Assembly (NCBI GenBank): GCA_031772625.1
Contig: CM062818.1
Coordinates: 1,277,994,277 to 1,278,058,276, forward strand
DNA length: 64,000 nt
Origin: Pinus tabuliformis
Lineage: Eukaryota; Streptophyta; Pinopsida; Pinales; Pinaceae
Direction of reading: 5' to 3'
The notes under the pieces were generated by a model, which was not told where the DNA came from, ran no database searches, and worked only from the letters and a program-made list of their open reading frames with translations. The first letter of the stretch is position 1. Every line of letters begins with the position of its first letter. Both the position numbers and the translations under genes were made by a program. Shown piece after piece: positions 23,972 through 35,150 of this stretch.

Positions 23972-23993
23972 AATTGGCAACTCCGCTGGGGAG
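23972..23993 (+). other. Primer binding site of element D
   Basis: ATTGGCAACTCCGCTGGGGA starts one to two bases after the LTR. It resembles the TTGGCGACTC-GCTGGGGA class of plant gypsy primer sites; I do not assign the tRNA. Confidence 0.75.
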
Positions 23994-25623
23994 ATCCCAT
24001 CTTTTTGTTTGTTTTGGATTTCATGATTTTGTGATAACTTTTCTAGTTTCACGTTTTCCCTTTGGTTTTGTTTCTTTTCTCCTACTTACTGTCCTGAGTC
24101 CAAAATTCATAGTAGCAGATCTAGTCCTTGTTTCAATTTTTTATTTTTATTTTTCCTTAGTTACCTCAAGTAGTGCACTTAATTTGCTGATAGTCGCGCT
24201 GACCAACGTGAATTGCTGAGGAAAAGTCACACCAACAAGCCTCTGGTGCTTGTTGTCAGTTAGGCAGTCACACTAACCAGCTTCTGCCACTTGTTGTCAG
24301 TTAGGCAATCGCACAACACTAGGGCATCTAGTTGGTCGCCCATTCAGCAGCTTATGGACTCACCAAGTTGGATTGTAGGTGTGTTTATTCCTTGCATTTG
24401 TTTTCTGGTCATTTTTATGACTTTGAAGTCTTTTTGCACAAGTTTTAAAAAGGTTCGTTTACTAGCTTGAAAGTCTCTTTCCGGCATAGATTACATTGTT
24501 GACCTTGTCTTTGGTAAATTCGGTGTTTCATTGTTCTAAACGAAATTCTCTTTTCGTGTTTTCATCTGTTTTAAGAACTCATTGTCTCGAAAACTTTTTC
24601 ATTGAAAGTTTTTATGCGAAGCTTGTTTCGTTGTTTCATGAGAAGGTATGAAATTCTAGCCTATTGCATCATCATGTTACGAAATTTTCATCTTTTTAAA
24701 AACTAGAATTGCATCATCATTTGAAAAAGGAAGAGAATTTTTCGTTTACAAAGGACTAATAGATAAGTGCTTGTCAGGAAATTAGGAATTGGAATGCATT
24801 TTTCATTAGTTTATTTTTAAAAAAATAAGGTAGTTAAAGATCATTTCATTTTCAGTTGCTTGATTGTTTGCATATGATTGAGTAGTTTCTACCCTCTCTA
24901 GTGTAGGAATTTCATCGAATTGAAAGGGTCTTGTCCCTTTTAATTACATTTTAGGTTTTTGGAGTAGCATCACTAAGACTTGAAAACTGAAACTTAACTC
25001 ATAATCAACTCTAAAATGAATTCAATTAACCTAAGACACATTTGACATTAACGATCATATCTAGAATGTCTAGGCTAGAGACATGTTCTGACGTCTTTAA
25101 ACCTAGTCGTTATCTTCGGCATTAGATAGTGATAGCGTGGATTTGTGCTCCCCATACCATCGAGTATATAACAGGAGACCCCACTAGGCTACAATCCTTT
25201 TATACTTAGGAAGCCAAGTCGGCCACCTTGCGAACGTGATACACTAAACACAACATTCGGAGAGATTGCCTGCTCGTACTTCTTGGTTTGCTAGGAGGTA
25301 TTCTTGAGTTCACAGTTGCCTGGTAATCCTATTTACCTAGATCATCCAAAGTAGTCATTTGATATTTTTGACTCATTAAATTTAAAATATCATTTGAGAA
25401 CTTGTCCTTTCGAGGCCGTTTCTAATCGAAAGTGATGAGTGATATTTGTTTCTTTCTCGACTCTTAAAAAATGAAAGAACATAATTCTTTTATGCGTCTT
25501 AATAATTGATTGCCCATGATCCAAAACATCCTGTTAGCCTTTTTTATGAAATCGTGTGTTCCCTTAAAAGGACATTTTTAAAGCCCTGAAGTTATTTGTT
25601 CCGTCACCTAAGACAAGGTCATC
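23994..25623 (+). other. Element D leader, non-coding
   Basis: About 1.6 kb between primer site and gag. The only structure I see is a direct repeat of about 42 bp at 24226-24310 ('gtcacaccaacaagcctc...cagttaggca'), with a third partial copy before it. No long frame on either strand. Long leaders are common in plant gypsy elements. Confidence 0.6.
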
Positions 25624-28600
25624 GTGGCTGAACCATCTGGTTCACCCAATCCCTCTTCCTCTCCTCCGTCTGAAAGATTATCTGAGGATTCATTTCCTGA
25701 GTTACCAGAGTCACTTGAGGACCAAAATGTTGAACTTTCAATTGTTTTGAGTGTTCAACCATAGTCATCTCGTCATCTACCTACTTTTGATTCAAAGTCA
25801 TATGCTAATCTTGGCCTGGAATCTCCAGAAAATCCCGTTTGAACTCCAGAGAACTCACCGACCAGTGATGATCATCTTAGACTGGTTATATATCCTCTGA
25901 ACCCTCTATTTGACGTTGTTGAGATATCACCACAGCATCCTTACAGTCCGTACGACCAGTTAGGTGTTCCTTTGGAAGTATACCCCAGTACACATTCAAC
26001 CATTCGTCATCATTTGTTTTCAAACATGTAACCCAAAGGCGATGCTCTAGTCACATCTTCGAATGAGTCCAATGTTTCTACTCCACACTTTTGAGTAGGC
26101 AGAATTGCAATTTTAGTTCCCTCCCAAAGGTTTCCCTTATTCAGAAGGTATTCTCGCCAGTTTTCCACCCAACTATGTGTCTTTGGGGCACTTAGTTTCA
26201 GGCACCCCTACTGCCTCATCACTCTACCACAATCCTGTATCGGCGTCAGGTGTCAGGCCTATGCCAAGTCCATTCATCATGAACATGACTTCCCAACAGG
26301 CTATTACTTTAGTCCCGGTGCAGCCCACTGTTCTGAATACCCTTGTATCATCGATCCCGGTAACATGTCAGTCACAACTGGTAGTTTCAAAGATTGTCTC
26401 TATCAGTTCTTCTGTCCCATTAGTTAGTGGTCAGATTATGCCACCACCTGGGGGGTAGAACTTGAATGCCTCTATGGTGTCAGGTACCACTAATGTGAGT
26501 GGATCACAAGCTCACATGCTTGGTATAAACCATCCCTCTTATGGTATTATTTATAACCCTTCTGACCCTACTGGATCAAGCAATGTCCAGTACCAACAGG
26601 TTCAGAATGTTGTTGGTCTATCTGGATTGAGCAATGTTCAATATTAGCAGCCCTATGGGGCTCAGGTCCAATACCAAAATCCTTATATTCCATATGGTTC
26701 TCAAGGATTGGTTAATCAACCTTACACCCTCCAATCTGGGCAGTACATCCATCCTGGCTACGATCAGATTCAGTTTGGTAATTTCTTGGGCACTGTTCAA
26801 GTACCCTTACAACAATAAGGACAACCTTTACAACAATAAGGGCAGCCTTTGTTACCACAAGGGAAACCTTTGTTGCAACAAGGGCTCTCCACACAACACG
26901 AAGGGCAAATTATCCCACAGCAAGGACTCCTACAACAATCGCAAGGCCAATCCTTACAGTAGTTGCAGTAAGCTATGCAAAGGTAGATGAAATATGCTCC
27001 ACATACCTCTCAACCCATACCCTCGTAGGGCTAAGCTATACAAACCCAAGGACAAATTTTGCAACAGTAAGGTCAGCCCTTGCAACATCAAAACCAACCA
27101 GAGCAGCAACAACCCTTGTATACATACCAACAAGGTCAACCCATGCAGGGGCAGGGTCAAGGTGAAGTCATGAGCAGTAGGCCCAGAATCCTCTTGTCCT
27201 AGGTCAACTAGTTCTAAACCCTACCGGCCAAGGGCACCATGTATAAAACCCTTACATGCAAGGGCAACAAGCATATCAACCTTATGCCCAAGGACTGCAG
27301 GTCCACAACCCTCTTGTTCAAGGATAGCTGGTTCATCAGCCCTATGTTCCAGCAAAGTAGGTCCCATATCCATACGACCAAGGTCAACAGGCTCGACAAC
27401 CTTTTAACCCATACGTTGCCTATTAGCAACCTATGCCTAGAAAGTTCTATGGTGTTCAAGGTCAGAATCCTCCCTATGGTCAGGGTAATCCGCAATGGGG
27501 GTAGCCCCAGATGCCATATGGCCAAAATCCCCCACTATGGGGTAAAAATCCTTACCAACAGGGATGGTCTCCTCCTTATGGGCCCGCCTATCAACCTCCC
27601 ATGCCTTCTAACACTCAATTACCTTTCTTGGCTACACTCCAGTTGCTAGATGTATCGTGCCTTATGAATGATCCGATCCTTCATTTGCCGTACTTGCCTC
27701 TGATGCCATTAAAGACACCAAGTTATTGCCCAAAGTTCGATGGAGAAGCTAAATAAGATCCTCATGCCCATGTGATGACATATCACCTTTGGTGCTTGTC
27801 GAACTCGTACATGGATGATTCCCTTCGTCTTTGTCTTTTCCAACAAACCCTCACAAGTGCCACAATGAAATGGTACATCGAGCTACCTCAGAGTACTTCA
27901 TGACTTTAATTCATTAGCCATAGCTTTTGTCACACATTTTCAGTTGTCGATTCACTATGAAACTGGCACCTATTTGCTCACATTGCTTAAGCAAGACACT
28001 GTGACACATATCTTTGGTCATATCAATGAATGGAGACGTAGACGTCGCCTGATCAAATTCAAGATAGCTAATCAATTTGTCACTAAATGGTTTACCAAAT
28101 CATTCGTAGCCCAAATTTCTCGCATTATATCTATGGGTGGATGCGTCACTGAAGTGGAATCCATCGCTTATGCCCAGTACTTAGATCTGGTTTACTCTCA
28201 GTCTGGCACTTTATATGAGTGGTTACCCAATGATCTGCGGCCATCATCTGATCCTGCAGCATCAAAGTCACCAATTGTTCCTCTTGTTGATGGAGTTATT
28301 GATTCAGTATCCCAGAACCCTAAAACTTCTTCCAAATAGAAGTCGGTCTTGAATGTTGCCCTTAATAGTTCATCTCAGAATCCACCTGGCCCTGGTAAAA
28401 CCTCATAGGTCCACACTATCTAGTCTACTACAGCAGACAAATCTTCGAAAGGAAAGAAGAAAGGCAAAGGCAAAGCTAAAGCTGATGCCCCAAAATAGGG
28501 TCCTCCCAAGTCATCTGCTGGCTAATCTTCGCAATAGAAACCAAAGTATCCCTACCTCATTTGCGAGGAGGATCACTGCACTAAGGACTGTCCTAGAAGA

Positions 28601-28660
28601 TTCAAAGTTAGTCGCCTACTCAAAGGGTCCACTATAGTCCTTAAAAATCCATTTCCGTCT
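25624..28660 (+). pseudogene. Element D gag with long Gln/Pro/Tyr-rich N-terminal region
   Basis: The likely start codon has become GTG at 25624 (GTG GCT GAA CCA). The first 700 or so codons are low-complexity. From about 26460 to 27650 they are made of repeated Q-Q-G-Q-P-L, Q-P-Y and P-Y-G-Q motifs, and at least ten in-frame TAA/TAG codons fall where the repeats have Gln. The gag core follows at 27660-28340 (ATMKWYIELP, FGHINEWRRRRRLIKFK... and a structured C-terminal half). A zinc-knuckle remnant lies at about 28550-28600 (CEEDHCTKDC). Frames shift several times. It would form the particle shell; the long N-terminal region is unusual. Confidence 0.8.
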
Positions 28661-29023
28661 TAGCATACCCAAATTGTAGACCAACCTTGAACTGCTTCCT
28701 CTGGATCTCAAGTGTTCATGATGAGCATGCTAATTAATGTGGATACCCGATCGAAATATTATCAAACTCCAGCTCTGGTAGCTGGGAAAGAAAAATAAGT
28801 TGTACCTTCTTCTTCTACCATGAGTTCTGACTGTCTGCAAATCGAGCACCCTAACACTAATTCCGTTGTGCGGCCACCATCATGAGGTGTGCTGCAGAAA
28901 TCCTTGTATAATCCCAACGCTTGAGCTGCTCAACACTAAAATATTGTTGAGGATTTGGCTCAGGCACCGTCAGCCATGTAGGCTCTCGAGGTACTCCAAA
29001 GCTACCCATCGTAGTGGAAATAT

Positions 29024-29440
29024 TTGATGTCAGCTATTGGGGGCATCGATCCCACCAATTCTAATTTGACATGTTTCGATTTGGAGAACTATGTTCCATG
29101 TCTCCCTCATGAGATTTCCTTTCTCTTTCAGGTAATTATTAATAAGAAGACCATCCACCGCACTATCATCGATGAAGATGCTTCTAGCTGCATCATGTCA
29201 ACTACATGTTGGAAAGCTATTGGTTCCCCTACACTGAACCAGTCTCCGAGCATTTTGGAAGATTTCAATGGGCACGATTTGCGACACTTTGGTGTCTTAC
29301 CTAACCTTTCCATCACCCTAGAAGGCAAGACAGTGCAAGTTGAAGTAGAGATTGTTGAAGCCAATCTCAATTGTAATCTTCTACTCAGCCGAAGTTGGCC
29401 TCATGCCATGCATGCTGTGGCCTCCTCTTTGTTTGCGTGA
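29024..29440 (+). pseudogene. Element D aspartic protease
   Basis: The segment shows the pepsin-like fold pattern of gypsy proteases: INKKTIHRTIIDEDASSCIM in place of a D-x-G-A-S active site (here DEDAS), then LEGKTVQVEVEIVEANLNCN and the closing LLLSRSW. The Gly after the catalytic Asp has been lost. It lies between the gag zinc knuckle and reverse transcriptase. Confidence 0.75.
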
Positions 29441-30084
29441 TCCATTTTCCCCATCAAGGGAATATCGCCACCATTGATCGGTTGTATTTCTTTGCCTCTT
29501 CCTCCTCAGATGGCAATGTTCCATAGACCAAGCACTTTGGTGCTCCCTGTGAGAATATGGGGGCGGGTCTCTTCAAAGATTCTGCCTTAATGGGAATCTC
29601 TCCACTTCCACCTTCTCATGTTGCACTAGATCCTTGGGTCGTACCTACAAATATGATCCCTGGGTCATACCTGAACCAAATCTTGTTGATACTTGGGGCG
29701 AGGTTATGTCGCTTAGTCCCACCGAAGTCAATTACATGGAAATTGTTTGAGCCTCGAACTCTGCATCCTCTGATTCCCATATGTCTAAGGCCTCTCTCGA
29801 TATGTATTCCTAATCCCCCTGGCTTGGCACTTTGGAATCATCTGATCCCTTAAACGAGACCTTCCTCGTTGATGAAGGTACCATGGAAATCATGTCTCTC
29901 GAGGAACCACCATGGATCGATACTCATCATCGCTCCTCGTTCCTGCCTCGCTCGACAGTCATGTATACCACTTTCAAAGAGCCCTCTTCTCCATTTCCAC
30001 CACCAATTGTTACTCATAAAGTATGGTCAGAAGGAAATTTGGGTAATATTACACAAACGATGCTGATTGACATTTCTATCAAAC
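29441..30084 (+). other. Element D linker between protease and reverse transcriptase
   Basis: Open frames run through this stretch in two phases (29557-29853 and from 29832), with Pro/Ser-rich peptides and no domain that I recognise. It probably encodes the variable linker of pol, with one frameshift near 29840. Confidence 0.5.
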
Positions 30085-30960
30085 CTGATGTCATTGAACA
30101 TGTTCATATTTGGGTATCTTGTTTTCCGAATGAGATCAAGACATATACTCGTCTATTTCAGGAATTCCATGATGTGTTTGCATGGTCTTATAAAGAAATG
30201 CCTGACATCAATCCTAGCATTGTGGTGCATGAAATACCAATGTATTCACACGCAAAGCTTGTTCGCCAAGGGCTTCGCCCAATGCACCCTAGGAAGGCCG
30301 CTGCTATTAAGGGTGAAGTTGAAAATCTTCACAAAGATGGTTTCATTTATCCCATAACCCTTACAGACTGGGTGTCCAATATTGTCTTGGTGACTAAAAA
30401 CCAAGGCACGTTCCACGTTTGCATGGATTATTGAGATCTTAATTATGCCTATCCTAAAGACAACTATCCTACTCCCTTCATTGATCAAATCATTGATGAA
30501 TGTGCGAGGAGCGAGATCTTTTCCTTTATGGATAGTTTTTCTGGTTATAACCAGATTAATATTGCACCGACCGACCAAGAAAAAAAAACCTTTATCTTCC
30601 CATGGGGTACATTCGCGTACAAGAAGCTCACCTTCATCCTCAAAAATGCTGGAGCCACATTTCAATGAGAAATGTCCTACACATTTCATGATATTCACAG
30701 CATTGTCTAGCCTTACTTGGATGACCTTGCTACTCATTCTTGTATGCGCCAAGATCACCCAAACCACCTTTGGCAGATTTTTCTATGCTACAAACACTAT
30801 AACATACGGTTAAATCCACACAAATGTGTTTTCTGTGTTGAATCAAGATGACTCCTCGGCTTCATTGTTTCCAAGGATGGTATTCGCCTGGATCCACTAA
30901 AAGTTGAGGCCATTGTAAGTTTTCCCCCTCCATCTTCAATGCACCAACTCCAGAGCCTAC
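30085..30960 (+). pseudogene. Element D reverse transcriptase
   Basis: Blocks in order: FQEFHDVFAWSYKEMPDI, GLRPMHPRKAAAIKGEVENL, WVSNIVLVTKNQGTFHVCMD, NYPTPFIDQIIDECA, FSFMDSFSGYNQI, FIFPWGTFAYKKLTF and the catalytic box YLDDL (30714-30725), which is intact. Stops at 30432, 30666 and 30708 all fit Arg/Gln codons changed by one C-to-T step. The C-terminal part GFIVSKDGIRLDPLKVEAI follows. Confidence 0.92.
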
Positions 30961-31560
30961 AAGGAAAGACCAACTTTCTCTGTCGTTTTATACCCAACTA
31001 TGTTGGTCTAGCCACAGGATTTACCTGGTTACTCAAACAAGGAACACCCTTTGCATGGGATGAGGTGGCCCAAAAATATTTTGATGATCTTAAGGTCGTC
31101 CTTGTAAATGATCCTCTGTTGCATCCACCAGACTATTATTGAGATTACTTCCTTTACCTAGCCGCAACCCCTAGCACCATTGCTATGGTTTTGGTCTAAG
31201 ACAATGACGAAGGTAGCGAACATGTGATCTACTACCTTAGTCAGAATCTCCTCAACACTGGAACGCGTTGTGCACATGTCGAGAGGTTGGCTTTGGCTAT
31301 CGTTCAGGCTATTCAACGCTTTTGGAACTATATCTTTTTACATACGACTACAATGATTTTTGAATGCAACCCTATGAAATATATCCTGACTCGCCAGTTG
31401 CTAGGGGGAAGTATTCTAAATGGATAGTTATCCTCCAAGAATTCAATTTGGTCTTCACTATGGCCAAATCTAAGAAGTCAATTGTTTTCACTGAATTGAT
31501 TTGTTCCCTTCCCTCCAAATCTCTCCCCGCTGGTGCAAATGAATAGCTTCTATATGAGAC
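30961..31560 (+). pseudogene. Element D gypsy-type RNase H, catalytically degenerate
   Basis: Typical RNase H frame with TPFAWDEVAQKYFDDLK, HVIYYLSQNLLNTGTRC, HVERLALAIVQAIQRFWNY and KYSKWIVILQEFNLVF. At the first active-site Asp, where gypsy elements have L-Y-x-D-A-S, this copy reads LYLAATPST, so the Asp is absent. Stops at 31141 and 31198. As in B, loss of the site goes with presence of a second, archaeal-type RNase H. Confidence 0.82.
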
Positions 31561-31639
31561 CCTTTTCCTGATTAGCACCCTTAGTCCATGGTATGGTGAT
31601 ATCATTGTGTATCTCCAAACCTCCACATTTCGGTCCACA

Positions 31640-32834
31640 TTGACCAAGGATGATTGTTGAACGATTCAGCATCATTCCCAACCCTACCGTATTATTGGCG
31701 ATACTTTATACCGTGTCGGTGTCAATTCTATTCTTCGTCGATGCCTCATGATCAAGGAAGCTGAAAGAGCTCTCAATGATTGCCACTCTGGGGCATGTGG
31801 TGGTCATATGTCTAGTTACACTACAGCTTAGAAAATCCTTCGCACTGGTTATTTCTGGTTGTCTATCTTCAAAGACTGCATTCTTGCTTTTTGTAAGTGC
31901 CACGAATGCCAAATTTACCAACGCAAGATGCACGCCCCACCCACTCACCTACACCCCATCATTATCATTGGCCCCTTTGCGAAATGGGGCATCGATTATC
32001 TGAAATGTAACCGTCATTTGACCAAGGGGCATGGCTATATTATCGTCCCTATGGATTATTTCACAAAATGGGCCAAAGCGATGCCGACATATTCTACAAA
32101 TGGTAAGACGATGACTCAATTCCTTTTTAACCATGTTATTTCTAGGTTCGGTGTACCCCAAGCCATTGTCACAAACCATGGCTCCCATTTCAGAGATTAC
32201 ATGATGGGAGAACTGACATCTGCAGTGGGCTTGTGCCATGATGGCTCAACCCCATATTACCCTTAGGCCAAGGCCAAGTTGAAGTCGTGAACAAGGTTTT
32301 GGTCACCATTCTTCAGCATGCTATTGGGATGCACAAGTCAAATTGGCATCTCATGCTCTTTTTAGCTTTGTGGGCCTACCAAAATTCAACCAAAGACACA
32401 ACTGGTTTCACACCATTCCAGCTGGTCTATGGTCTAGAAGAAACATTGTTGATCAAATGTGAGATTCCTTCCCTCAAGATGGCCATTGAACTCCTCACCG
32501 AAACATCACCTCAAGAGGAATTCCTCTTATATTTAGAATGAATAGACGAGACTCGCCGTCTCGCTACCTTGGTTATCGAAGCACAAAAGAAATGGGTCAA
32601 ATCCCATTTTGATCAGTTGGTCTCCCCACGTGCTTTCTCTAAGGGTGATTTTGTCCTATTATATGACCAAGTTAATGATAAGCTGGGGGAAATCAAGTTC
32701 AAAGCTATGTGGCATGGGCCCTATATTGTAAAACATGTTTTGCAAAAAGGGGCCTATGATCTTATTGATTATGAAGGAATCCTCTCGATGAGCCCCGAAA
32801 TAGGCTTTACCTCAAAAAGTACTATGCTTAGGTC
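31640..32834 (+). pseudogene. Element D integrase
   Basis: Zinc-binding region: CHSGACGGHMS and CHECQIYQRK (about 31780-31930). Catalytic core: KWGIDYLKC with the first Asp, then VTNHGSHF, where the second Asp reads Asn (G-to-A), then after a one-base frameshift GQVEVVNKVL with the Glu. The C-terminal domain has FSKGDFVLLYDQVNDKLG and WHGPYIV; the natural end is probably the TAG near 32834. Confidence 0.88.
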
Positions 32835-32947
32835 ATCTTGCATGGTTACTTATGTACATTAGTGTGTGATTCACTTTTGGAAAACATGGTTTTGTGTGAT
32901 AGTTTTCAAATAGATTTCCTATTTACTATGCTTTTCTTGCTTTGTAG

Positions 32948-33367
32948 ATGTCTGCAACTCCTCACGTCGGTTTCATCGGTGGTGCTTGCTGTATTACCCA
33001 GAACCTATCATCAGCGGCATGGGCTATATATGACCCTAACATTGAGTTGATTGACCTTCAAGGTATCTGCCTAGGTCGTACAACCAATAAGATCGCTGAA
33101 TACAGTGCGGTCATCGAACTCTTCTAAGAAACCATTGCTCTGGGCATCAGAGAATTGGTTGTCAACCTTGATTCACAACTTGTTTTCCTTCAACTCAATG
33201 GGAAATATTCCATTAGGAACCCTCAAATATTATGAATGTATCTCTGTATCCATCTATTGGAAAGACATTTTGACTATATTACATATCATCATGTTCCTAG
33301 ATGCATGAATACATTGACAGATGCATTAGCTAATTACGTGTTGGATAGACATTTACGAAACATGTAA
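32948..33367 (+). pseudogene. Element D archaeal-type RNase H, separate ORF after integrase
   Basis: A 140-codon frame opens with ATG at 32948 and ends with TAA at 33367, interrupted by two stops (near 33125 and 33233). Signature parts are WAIYDPNIELIDLQGICLGR, TTNKIAEYSAVIELF, IRELVVNLDSQLVFLQLNG, KYSIRNPQI and NTLTDALANYVLDRH. The Glu (AEY), third acidic Asp (LDSQ) and last Asp (TDAL) are present; the first Asp region reads FIGGAC. It lies about 110 nt after the integrase. The bases just before ATG (CTTTTCTTGCTTTGTAG) look like a 3' splice site, so expression by splicing is possible. Confidence 0.85.
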
Positions 33368-33410
33368 AATATAAGAGAAACCATTTGTACCATAATAGAG
33401 AGGAAAATAA

Positions 33411-33413
<3 letters not shown>

Positions 33414-33467
<54 letters not shown>
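33414..33467. repeat. (AT)27 microsatellite
   Basis: An uninterrupted AT dinucleotide run of 54 bp, 46 bp after the archaeal-type RNase H ORF. It separates the sense genes of D from the antisense gene. Confidence 0.95.
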
Positions 33468-33469
<2 letters not shown>

Positions 33470-33717
33470 TGAGAATGTTTGATACATCAGAACCCCAAAA
33501 AATAATATGTGTGTGTAAAATAACATCAGTGGCTCGCAGGCCTCATACATCCGTGGCACGCAGGCGTCAAAAACTATGTAAGTGCATGACCTAGGAACTA
33601 CTTATCATGGTGGTCATGGTAGCACGAGACAACCCATGCAACACAACTCAGCAGTCGGTGGATTCAATTTGAGGCTCCTGCTATGTGCATCTAGTACCGA
33701 CAAGGCATGTCTCCTAT

Positions 33718-35150
33718 TCAAGCATACTCCGGGATACCATGAGTTAACCCCTTGAGGTTCCTCACGATCTCCTCCTCGTTTTCACTCCCTTCCTGATAAG
33801 GGGTGATAACATCAATGGGGTGAGGTACATGCCTGGCTATTAGGGACATCCTGATTGGCCACTCTGGTCGAACATCTGCATAAACAAGAGAAATGTTATA
33901 AGCATGCATATACCAAAAACAACTAAAAAAATATCAAAATTAAATATTTGTTTTTTTACCTTCGTCATCTAAGTCCTCTCCATTTGGTAAGGGCATATCT
34001 AGGTCTCCATGGAAATCAGTGCCATTGTACATCCAATCCTCCAAGACGATCTTTTGTCATTGTAGCAATGAGAAGAGTGCATGTCGGTATGACATATGCT
34101 GACCCCTAGTGATCGTGGGCATCAAACGACTCCAGCAGGCCATCCATGGATTGCATGGTGCAGGAGGATTGACCTCAGTCAACTGATACTAGAACAATGG
34201 CACTTGTTCCAGGAAGAAGGTCACAAGTACTGATCTGAAGCAAAATTTCTTTAGATTCCCCGCCTTGGCCTTGGACAACTTGCGCTTGATGTCCATCTTC
34301 ATGGCCTCTACCCAGTTGAAGATTGTAAGATTTTTACAGTCAATAGTGTAAAGGAACTTTGACTTGTTAGTCTCATGTTCTGCCTAGGACCCCACCACTC
34401 TATTGATGGTCAATAGAAGCACCCTCAATGTCAAATCCTACACATTAGAAATCTTTATCTTCCCACTCTGATATTTCAGGGCCTCAAGGCAGTGTTCAAC
34501 AAGCAGGGAAGATATGCTTGTCTTGATCAGACGTGACCCATAAAAGTTCACTAGCTCATGTCTGTGAGACAGTCCAGTGATAAAGTATATATCTGAAGTT
34601 TTCAACAGGAGCTCCCGGTGCCTAATGACAAAAAGCTCCTGATTAATGTCCGAAAGGCTTATCAAGTGTCGAAGCAGCTCAGGTTGGGCCTGTATCCCTG
34701 GTGCAAGGAAGAATTTGAGGATCCCGCAAGCCCTCAAAGCTTCCAGGAAATTTGGATCATCCATTGCCAAAGTATCAACATCCTCATGTTCCCTTTCCTT
34801 CCAATCCACCATTTTCGGCGATTTATCTCCTACAAAAGCCATTAATTTGAGTCAATAATCATCCTTGGCACATAAAATTCAAGATTAAACGGTTATTTTT
34901 CTAGGAAAAATGGTTTTTCCCTATCCAAGACACTAGCATGGATGGTTGTGCAAATCACCCTCGGTTAGCGCAATCCCGTGCCTTGAAATCACACCGACCG
35001 AGGGAAATTATTTTTCTCAACAACCTCCCTAAAAATCCAAAAAATGTCTAAAAATAGAATGAATGGTAAGAAAATGGAGGTGAGGGCTTCGACTGTTACC
35101 TGGAATTGACGACTCGTCGATTAGCCTCCTGTATCTCCTGCAATCTACTC
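33718..35150 (-). pseudogene. Antisense spliced gene inside element D
   Basis: On the minus strand a coding exon runs 34829-33960, then an 84-bp intron (33959-33876) with GT and AG ends, then a last exon 33875-33718 ending in TGA. The junction is frame-preserving (GAAG/AT, phase 1) and the acceptor is preceded by a pyrimidine tract (TTTCTCTTGTTTATGCAG). Upstream, AG at 34830-34831 and a donor CCAG/GTAACAG at 35099-35100 suggest a further exon around 35100-35150 that is open in the matching frame. Peptide landmarks: FLEALRACGILKFFLAPGI, LRHLISLSDINQELFVIRH, IYFITGLSHRHELVNFYGSR, KMDIKRKLSKAKAGNLKKF, PHPIDVITPYQEG. The 'IYFITGL' block recalls the plant mobile domain, but I could not verify that. 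Four stops each fit a C-to-T change in a Gln/Arg codon. Confidence 0.65.
33876..33959 (-). other. Intron of the antisense gene of element D
   Basis: 84 bp, GTAAAAAAAC donor and TTTATGCAG acceptor, AT-rich, and removal joins two open frames in phase. These are the features of a genuine plant intron. Confidence 0.65.

Noticed and set aside
33353-33594. Frames through the AT microsatellite (poly Tyr-Ile)
   Set aside because: Simple AT repeat translated in any frame.
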